Positions 26,038 to 35,000 of a stretch of DNA of 64,000 bases are shown one piece after another. This stretch comes from Brevipalpus yothersi (lineage: Eukaryota > Arthropoda > Arachnida > Trombidiformes > Tenuipalpidae). Position numbers and translations under genes: made by a program. Position 1 is the first letter of the stretch, and each line of letters starts with the position of its first letter. The notes under the pieces are model-generated. The model saw nothing but the letters and a program-made list of their open reading frames with translations, did not search any database and was not told the DNA's origin. The stretch covers positions 1 to 64,000 of the forward strand of contig QZCP01000235.1 in NCBI GenBank assembly GCA_003956705.1, given 5' to 3'.

Positions 26038-29000
26038 AGCGACTTCGTCGAAAAGGTTTGACCGAAGCCGAAATCCATCAGTTAGTGACAGATATAGGTG
26101 TAGCAACAAACACTGATCTTGCTCAATTATCTGTTGAAGAAATTGAAGGCTTGCCATTCAGGATTAGTTCAAAATCCAAGATCTTGTCTTTGCGTGCTAA
26201 AATGTTAGGAATCTCAGTTCCTCGTAATGAAGGTTCATCATCATCTTCCTCTAGTAGTAATAGTGATGTTGATGCTGATTCCTCATCAATCAATGATGAA
26301 GAAATGATTTCTCGTTCAAACAATTCTTCAGCTAGGTCTAGCATCCGTTCGAATAAATCGATACAGCCTACCTCTCTAAATGGGTTAGTTCCCTATCCGC
26401 CTGCAACATCTCATCAAGAGATATCTTCTTCTCCTCCATCGTCTCATAAATACAACAAGTTAGTTTATCAGATGGAATTGAAACAAATTAAGGATCCTTT
26501 TGCTTGGATAAACGAAGCTAGATGGAAACTTCTCAATTCTCCTCTTACTGATCTTGAACGAATAATAGTTTTAAAGCGTAATGCTACTGGTGACATAAGA
26601 GATGCTGTCATCAAGGCAGAGCGTCTAGGTCTCTCAGATTTCGAATCCTATCTCTCTGAAGTTAGAAATTTTATTTGTTCAACTCCTAAGTATTTCCTTC
26701 TAGAAAATGAGATCCAAAACATGCGATATAATCCTAAGGATGACCCTATAGAGTTCGTTCGTTTGTTGACTGAGAAACTCAAGCAACGTTACAATTCTGA
26801 TTCTGTAGATGAGGAAAGAATTCTATTGCTCCTTAAACAGAAAGTTCCGCGTGATTTACGTAAGAAAGCCATCAAAAAGGGTGCTAATCTTCGTCTTGAA
26901 GATATGCAAAATGTTATGGTTCATTTTCACAACGATTATAAGGAAGAACAGCAAATTCTCCAGGTTAGGTTAGCAATGAAGAAGAATCAGCCGCATGCTA
27001 GTAATCAGCATAGATTCTCCCGTAACGATTCAGGTAGATTTCGAAAACCAGCTCATATTACTAATCACAAGACGCACGCGTCTTCGCATCCTACTCATTC
27101 ATACAACTCATCCAGTAATAGGTATCAAGGCAATAGCCGCCAAGTCACTTGTTATGGTTGTGGAAAAGCCGGACATATTCGCCCTGAGTGTAGGAACAAT
27201 CCTCCTCCATCAAATCGTGCTAGTGCCCAAAATAGTGCTCCTCATTCTTCTAATCAAATTGTGGAATACAAACCAGCTTCAAATTCATCCAATAGTGCTG
27301 CAAATAAGCCATCGCTTTCGTGGCAACAGGGAAAATCTTCCCTCATAGTGTTTGGTGAGGATAAAGCTGCTTCTTTTCCTCCATCATCTTCTCGCACTCA
27401 TAAAGAGTCGCCATTTTCCCATTCAAGTTATTCTGAGTCAGATTGTGAACAACAGCTGATCATTCAAGAAGTTTTCTCTCGTTCAAAAAGGAAGGATTCC
27501 TCTGATCTCCTCGATTACGTTGATTCGTTAGGTGAGTCAGGTCTATTCGATATCCCATCAGATAGTTCATATAATCGTCCAGCCGATTTTGACCCCAAAA
27601 TAGAGTTTGATATGGCCAGAAAATTCCGTCGATTGCATGCTATCACGCCTCGACAGTTTCCTCATTGTGATATCATTCTTCACTCAATCAATGGTGAACA
27701 AAAAGTTTCTGCATGTTGTGATTCTTGTTCACATATTTCTATCATTGATTTTGACCTTGCCAAGTCTCTTAGTTGGAAAGTTCGTGGAAAACCTTTTACT
27801 CTCCATGGTCTAGAAGCCACTGGAATTCGTACAGTAGGTTCTGTTTACGTTTTAACTCGAATAGGTAAAGCTAAAGTAGGATTCTCTCAAGAACTCTATG
27901 TGTTGAAAAATTTCACCCCTAAACTTCTAATTGGTTGTCAACTTCTAGCTCTTTATGAAGCTGATATCAAACTACGTTCAACTGGTCATCAAGTAGTTTC
28001 TACACTGTCGAATCAAGGTCTAGAAATCGAAATGAAAGATTGCAACGAAGAAGAACTCAATCAAATTCTTCTTTCCACTCCTCCCATCGATATCAATCCT
28101 GACGATATTCCTGAAGATGAAATTCTGTCGAATGCCGATCTATCTCTTGAAGATTTAGATAATGGTCATTCTCGTAAACGTTCTCGTCAGTCTCTCATTT
28201 GCATGTTAAACCAAGTTCTTCCAGAGAAAGAAGTTCAAGAAATTCTCTGTGTAGACTATTCGCCTTCAGAATCTTGGCTTGACTTATTCAAGAAACAGAT
28301 TAGTTCTGAACTTTCAGAACATCAACAGAAAGTTATGCTCAACACTCTGATGCAAAAGCGTCAGGCTTTTGCCAGAGACTCATCCGAATTAGGATTCGTT
28401 CCACATGGAAAATGCAACATCCGAATTGACATAGGCGATGAGGTTATTCCTTACGAAAAACCTTATCCTTGTTCAGCAATGAAACGATTAGCCTTTGCTC
28501 AAACTTGCTCCGAATTAGAACAAGCTGGAATCATTTCTGAAACCACATCTCCTGGTGGTTCTCCAGCTTTGCTTGTCGCAAAACCCGATGGTTCTTGGCG
28601 ATTAGTTGTTGACTATCGTGAGCTCAACAAACGAATTAAGCGAAAATGCTATCCTATGCCTCGTACAGATGATTTTCTCACTGCCCTTCAGAATAAGAAG
28701 TATTTCGCCACTCTCGATCTCTTACATGGTTATTATCAGTTAGAACTTCCTCCTGACGAGCGACCAAAGACAGTCTTCGTCACTCCTGATAAAAAGTATT
28801 TGTACAACCGTTTGCCCATGGGATTAGTTGATGCTCCTTTTTACTTTCAATATATAGTTAATACTATGCTAAATGAACTCCAATACAAAGTATGCTTCGG
28901 CTACTTTGATGATATCTGTGTCTTTGGAGATTCTTTTGAAGAATTAATTGAAAACTTGAACGCTGTTCTGGATCGTCTGATCGAGTGGGGCTTCAAGATT

Positions 29001-32000
29001 AAGATCTCAAAAACCAACTTCGGATCTCGAGAATTCGAATTCTTAGGTCATGTAGCTTCTGGAGACGGCATCAAGCCAAATCCAAAGAAAGTAGAACAGC
29101 TTCTCGCAATTCCTCCTCCTAGAAACGTCAAAGAACTTCAAAGTTTCTTAGGTCTGATTAATTACTTCTCCCGATACATCGAAAACTATGCAAAAATAGT
29201 TGAGCCTCTCTATCGTCTCGTTCGTAAGGAACGAAAATTTTCTATCACCAAGAATGACATTGCCGTCATGAACACTCTCAAACAAGCTCTAGCTAGTGAT
29301 TGCATGCTCTATCATTTCAATCCGAATCTTAAAACTCGATTAGCAGTTGATGCTTCTCACCTCGCTGTGGGTGGAATTCTTTTACAGTATCACGAAGAAA
29401 GTAAAGGTTGGAAACCTGTCAACTTCTTCGGACAAAAATTGAAACCGTATAAGATCAACTATACGGTCAGCGAAAAAGAATGCTTAGCTATCGTAGTAGG
29501 AATAGAAAGAAATCGTCAATATCTTGAAGGTATTGAGTTCGAGATCCTAACGGATCATCATGCTCTATGCCAGCTTCCTTTGACTAAGTTCAAGAATGGA
29601 CGTATTGAGAGATGGTCCATAATGCTTTCTGCATTCAGATACACTGTGGTTTACCATGAAGGTAAAACGCACCCAGCCGATTGCCTAAGTCGCAATCCAA
29701 ACGAATGGTCTCACCGTAAAGGAGAGCCGGATACTACCCTGAAGGATGAATTGTTCACAGCCTATATTACCTTAGATTATCCTGTAGTAGATAGACAACT
29801 CAAAAATGCTAAGTTAGATAATGCAAAACCTCTTATTAGCCTTAGTTCAATCGAACATGAAGAATTCTCAGCATTCAAAGAGCGTCAAGCTCGTCATCCT
29901 CTCTACTCTGAAATCATCAAGATTTTAGCTGAACAAAATCCTTCGCGGATGTTCCGGAAATTCTCGAAAAGATATGTGCTTTGCGAAGGTCTATTGTATC
30001 GCAAACCAACGCTCAAACGACCATATTATCGTCTCATGGTTGATCTCGATTCTCTCAAACGAATTTTTGAATCGGAACATGGTGATCCACTGGGTGGACA
30101 CTTTGGTTTCGACAAAACGTATTTCAATATCTCTCGTAAGTATGATCATCCTAAACTTGTCGATTACATCAGAAAGATGACCGCATCATGTCTCAAGTGT
30201 GTTACTGGTAAGCATAACACACATCCCGAATTCATGAGACAGATGAAACCGATCGGGAAAATGCCGATGCAAATTGTGGAGTTGGACGTTATGGGTCCTA
30301 TTCCCATTTCTCTCAAACAAAATCAGTACATCGTTGTTATGGTCGACTCGCTAACACGTTTCGTATTTGCAAAAGCCATAAGAAATCAAAGATCTGCTAA
30401 CATTATCAAGTTTCTTGATGAAACTTTTCAACAGTTTGGCTACCCAGAAATAGTACAGACAGATCAAGGTAGAAATTTTGTTGGTGATGAAGTTGAAAGC
30501 TACTTCACCGAACAAAATGTGAAACATCAAGTTTCTACTCCCTATCATCCTCAATCTCAAGGTGTAGTTGAAAGAGCCAATAGTATCATTGGAACTCAGC
30601 TTAGAATAGCTCTGCAAGGAAAAAATATCAGAATCTGGGATACATTATTAGCCTCTGTTCTATTCTCGATCAATAATTCAGCGAATCGAACTACTGGATT
30701 CTCTCCCGCCTCTCTAATGTTCGGCAATCATCCTCGAAAGCCGAAAGATTCTTCTTTTCCTTCTCTCTCACAAATCGATAACGTTACCGAAATGAGACAT
30801 AAAGCTCATGAAAACTTGGTAGCTTTTCAGCTCAAATATGTCCAAACTGGAATCAATCCAGCCAGCCCGATAGTTCCAGGGAAAATTGTCTTCATTAGAC
30901 AACATCTAATTGATGCAGGAAAGAAATTTTCCAGAAGGTTTAAAGGACCTCTCTTAGTGCTCTCAAGGAATGGTGCAGTTCTTACTGTACTCGATTTTGT
31001 TCATCGAAACCGAAAATTCACGGTTAACATTGCTCAATGCAAATTGTATCGTGGTGAACTTTCTCCAGCGATGTCAGCAGCCATCAGAGAGAGCTTTCCA
31101 TCCTCTACTGATGCTCTTCCATCAAGGAAGAGGAAAGAGAAAGAATCACGTAACTGTTCCGCATTCCGAGAGAAGATTGATTCTCCTCCAAACAATCCAT
31201 CAAGGAACCGGAAACAATTTTCTTCAGAATCAGATTCCTTTTCCGATTCTAGTGTGAATGAAAGAGATTTCAGTTTTGACCATCTAGATGATCAAGCTGA
31301 AGAACTGAGTTCTTCACAAAGTGAGTGTGAATTTTACAGCTCGTCATCATCATCAAGTGATGACCAATTAGATGAACCAATTGTTCCAGTTAATAAGCCA
31401 GTAATTAGATCGAAAAAACAAGCTAGAAAGCCAGAAAGGACAAATTCCAAAGCTATCAAAGCTTTGCCTCCCCTAAAAGAAAGATCGAGAACATCGAAAA
31501 TATGTCCTAAAAAACCAGCAAATCAGAATACAGCATCCAAACTCATGAAGAGTTTGAACTTTGATGAAGTTGATAAACAACTTCAACCACTGCATGAAGC
31601 AGAGAAAAATAACGATTCTCATCAAGAGAATTCAACTCTGAATCATGTTTCACCATCGCATGATATCGATAATGAGACATCAAGTCTCACCACAGAGCCA
31701 ATAGCTTCTCGCGTTAAACGAAGATCTGATCGCACATTCCGAATCCCACCTCCTTTCTTGTATTCATTTCTGATTCTCGATGGATCAACTCATGATCAGA
31801 TACATTTTGAATCTTCTTTGTCCATCGCAACGGAAAACAACTCAGTTGTTTTCACGCCCTCATCAGATGAACATCCTACAGATAGCTCTACTCTTTCTAT
31901 CTCTCGTTTCATTTCCGTTTCCCTAAAACATCAAGCTTTGGGAAACATCACTGATTGTCTTTTTCATCTCTTGCGTTCTTGTCAGAACGGTTCCTCTCTA

Positions 32001-35000
32001 TCAGAAGCTTTCTGCCTCTATTTAAAACTTGACCATAAAGGCCAAGAAGCCCAAAAATCATTTGGTGATCTTTATGATCACTGGGAAAACCATAGCCTAA
32101 AGCATCAAGCTTTAGCTAATAGTGTAGACCTTTGGCCAGAGAGAATATTTCCATATCCTCTTCCTTCACAGAACAGTGTTGGAAATCACGACACTTCATG
32201 CGTCGGATTTCATCATCTTCGGCTCTCAGTATTTAAAGCCACTGAAATCCATGAGCTTGGCCATTCTCTTTCCGTTGATTGGTCTGAACACTTCCTCCCT
32301 TCTCTTGTCTTAAACCTTTATGGTTTAACTTACTTTCCATTAAGGAAAGCTTTGCACACATCCATCTGTCAATCCTTTGCTTTAAATCTTCATGATTTAA
32401 GCTACTTTCCATTAAGAAAAGCTTTGGATTCATCAAGAATCTCTCATTTTTTGACTATCCCTTCTCAATCTTCAACTCTTTCTGAGTTAATTCTTCTTAC
32501 TTCCTGTAAGAATCTGTGGCTATTCTCTAACTTCTCAGAGTTAGATCAAATCATTCTGTGTGAAATTTTGTGCCTTCATCATCATTGTGTCGGACACTTT
32601 ATCATCAATAATTGTGATCATTTTTCGTCACTTTCATCACCCTTATCTGCTCAGAAAGAGCCATTAAACTTTGTATTCATCAAGAACACTAAAGTGACCA
32701 CTTTACGTGGTGGGTATCATCATCAAAATTTCACCTCCCATCAAAGAAGGTATTTGTTCGCCAGTGTTGGACGGTATAATTGTGTTGTGTTTGCTAATAT
32801 CAATCTTCTCAGTTCATTTTCATCTTTTTCTGAGATCGTATATGCGAAAACGAGCCTACCGAAATCATCAAGATTTCAGCTCCAGCCGCCAATTTCCGGT
32901 AAGCGATTTCTCAAGCGACTTGTCATCAATCGCAACAGTTTGAAACCTCTCTTCTCTGTTGAAAACTCAGTTCTCAACATCATAAAAAATTGGGTAGCAG
33001 CAGTACTTCATGAACCTGGCTGTTTCGAGACATTGAGCCCATTCAAATCATCAAGATTTGATCATTTTTCACCCACTTCCTGTAAGCATCGTTTCACCCT
33101 TTTCGGGTTACTTGTGAAAGTTTCAAGCCGCCAATTCATCAATCTCATCTCTCCTCATCAAGAGAAGATCATCATTCTCTGCGATTTCCGTGAGAAAAAA
33201 CTCAAAAACTTTGGTTTCCTCATCAAGCGGAAGTTGCTTCTGAAATCATCAAGATTTCAATCTGGTGGACTTGTTGATCAAGTTTTGGTGCTTCTATTGA
33301 ATAATAATCAATATTACTCATTTCCTCATCATTTATTCTCATCAATTAAATCGCTCAAAAACTTTGTTTCATCAAAAATATCAGCAAGATATTTTTCAGC
33401 ATTTTGCCCCATATTCTTCGGCTCTCATCTAACCAATTGTTGTAGCTCATCTCTTCACTTTCCTCACGAAAGTAAGGTAATTATTGCTCTCTTTCGAACA
33501 TTTGCCGTTGTCAGAGATTGCTTCTCTGAAGTATTCGAGTTCATCAAGAACTTTTCTATAGGAAAACTAAGTTTTCCTATACCTAGCATCATTTTGCGTA
33601 ACATCAGCCGCATCATTTCATCATCTCATCCATCTCACTCCTCTCACTCAGTGGAGATTGATCCACCGAATTCAATCTGTTCCTACTTCATCTCTGAAGA
33701 ATCATACTCAGTACTAATTCGAGAACTAATTGATATCCGTTCATCACTCCGAAACATCATTGTGCAAGCATCGCTTTCATCCGCTCGCATCAACTCTCTC
33801 ATCATGTCAAGCCAATCATCAGTCGATTTGAGCCATCAAGGCTCCGACATTTCATTCTCTGACCTGATAAAACTAAGACTCAGACGTTCTCTCCGTCAAT
33901 CATGCTTCCGCATGCTACCGAACTTCGATTTCCATGGCTTTGGTGAGAAAGATATTGCCTCTATAGCAATGCTCGTCAACGATAGAAAATTTCTATGTGG
34001 ACTTTGTGTTCACTATGTTCGTGGGTTCAACAGTTGCGTAAACTGTGAAACACCGTATTGTACGGCCTGTATTCAGCTCTTGACCCAATTCAAAGCTAAG
34101 TTACCATTCATTGGTAATCTCATCAATACTGGAGATTTCATCTGCATCACTTGTCTGCCTGATCGGCGATATGGAACCTCAGGTCCACCTCCTGCAGAAT
34201 ATCTCTCAATATATGAGAATGCCAAATTTAATTGCCTTCATGAGCATTGTGTAGCATCATGCAAAATCGATGAGCTTGAAGCTCATGTATCATCCTGCCA
34301 ACGAGGAAAAATCATGGATCCTCCTGATTTTGGTCTTGTCCTAGCTCGTACTCAGGACATTCCTGAGTTCGAACAATGTATTTACGATGCTAAGGCTTAC
34401 TACGATCGATGTAATGCCTCTCCAGCTCCTTCTCCCGTACCTCAAAGTGGAATCACACCGTCTCTGCCACCAATTCCGGTAATGTTAAACCGAGAACAAT
34501 CAGATTATCTTGCATCAAATGATCAACATTTGCTCCCAGTCCAAGCATCTTCTCATCAAGAGAAAAATGTTAATGCTTCCGTTGCCTGTGACTGGACTGA
34601 AGAAGAAAGAAGACGTCTTGATGACGTTTCTGATCCTCCCCTTTCAGTTAGTTCTACTGACGATCGTCTAGCCGAAGAAGCTCGACGAAAACAAAACGAA
34701 GAACTTCTTCGACTTGCTCAAAGTTCTGATTCAGAAGGACCCGCACCTAATCAAGCTCCATATACTGAAGCTCGAACTCGCTTCAATGAATTCTATGATC
34801 GCCACCGACCATTTTCTGATGATTCTGGTGCCAATTCATGTCCATCAACTGCAAACAGTTCTCCAAATCATTCTCTCCAGGTTGATCCTGGTAGACCAGC
34901 CATTGCCTCTAAACCCACTGCCTCAAGTTCTCAAGCTTTAGCTCATCAAGAGCCTCAAGCCAGCTCAAGTCAGGAACCAGTCGAGTTACCTGCCTATTAT

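Noticed and set aside
31720..33760. Possible CRISPR-like or tandem repeat array because of recurring CATCAAG words
   Set aside because: Repeats are not identical direct repeats with regular spacers; each is a separate palindrome with its own arms, within a eukaryotic retrotransposon ORF.
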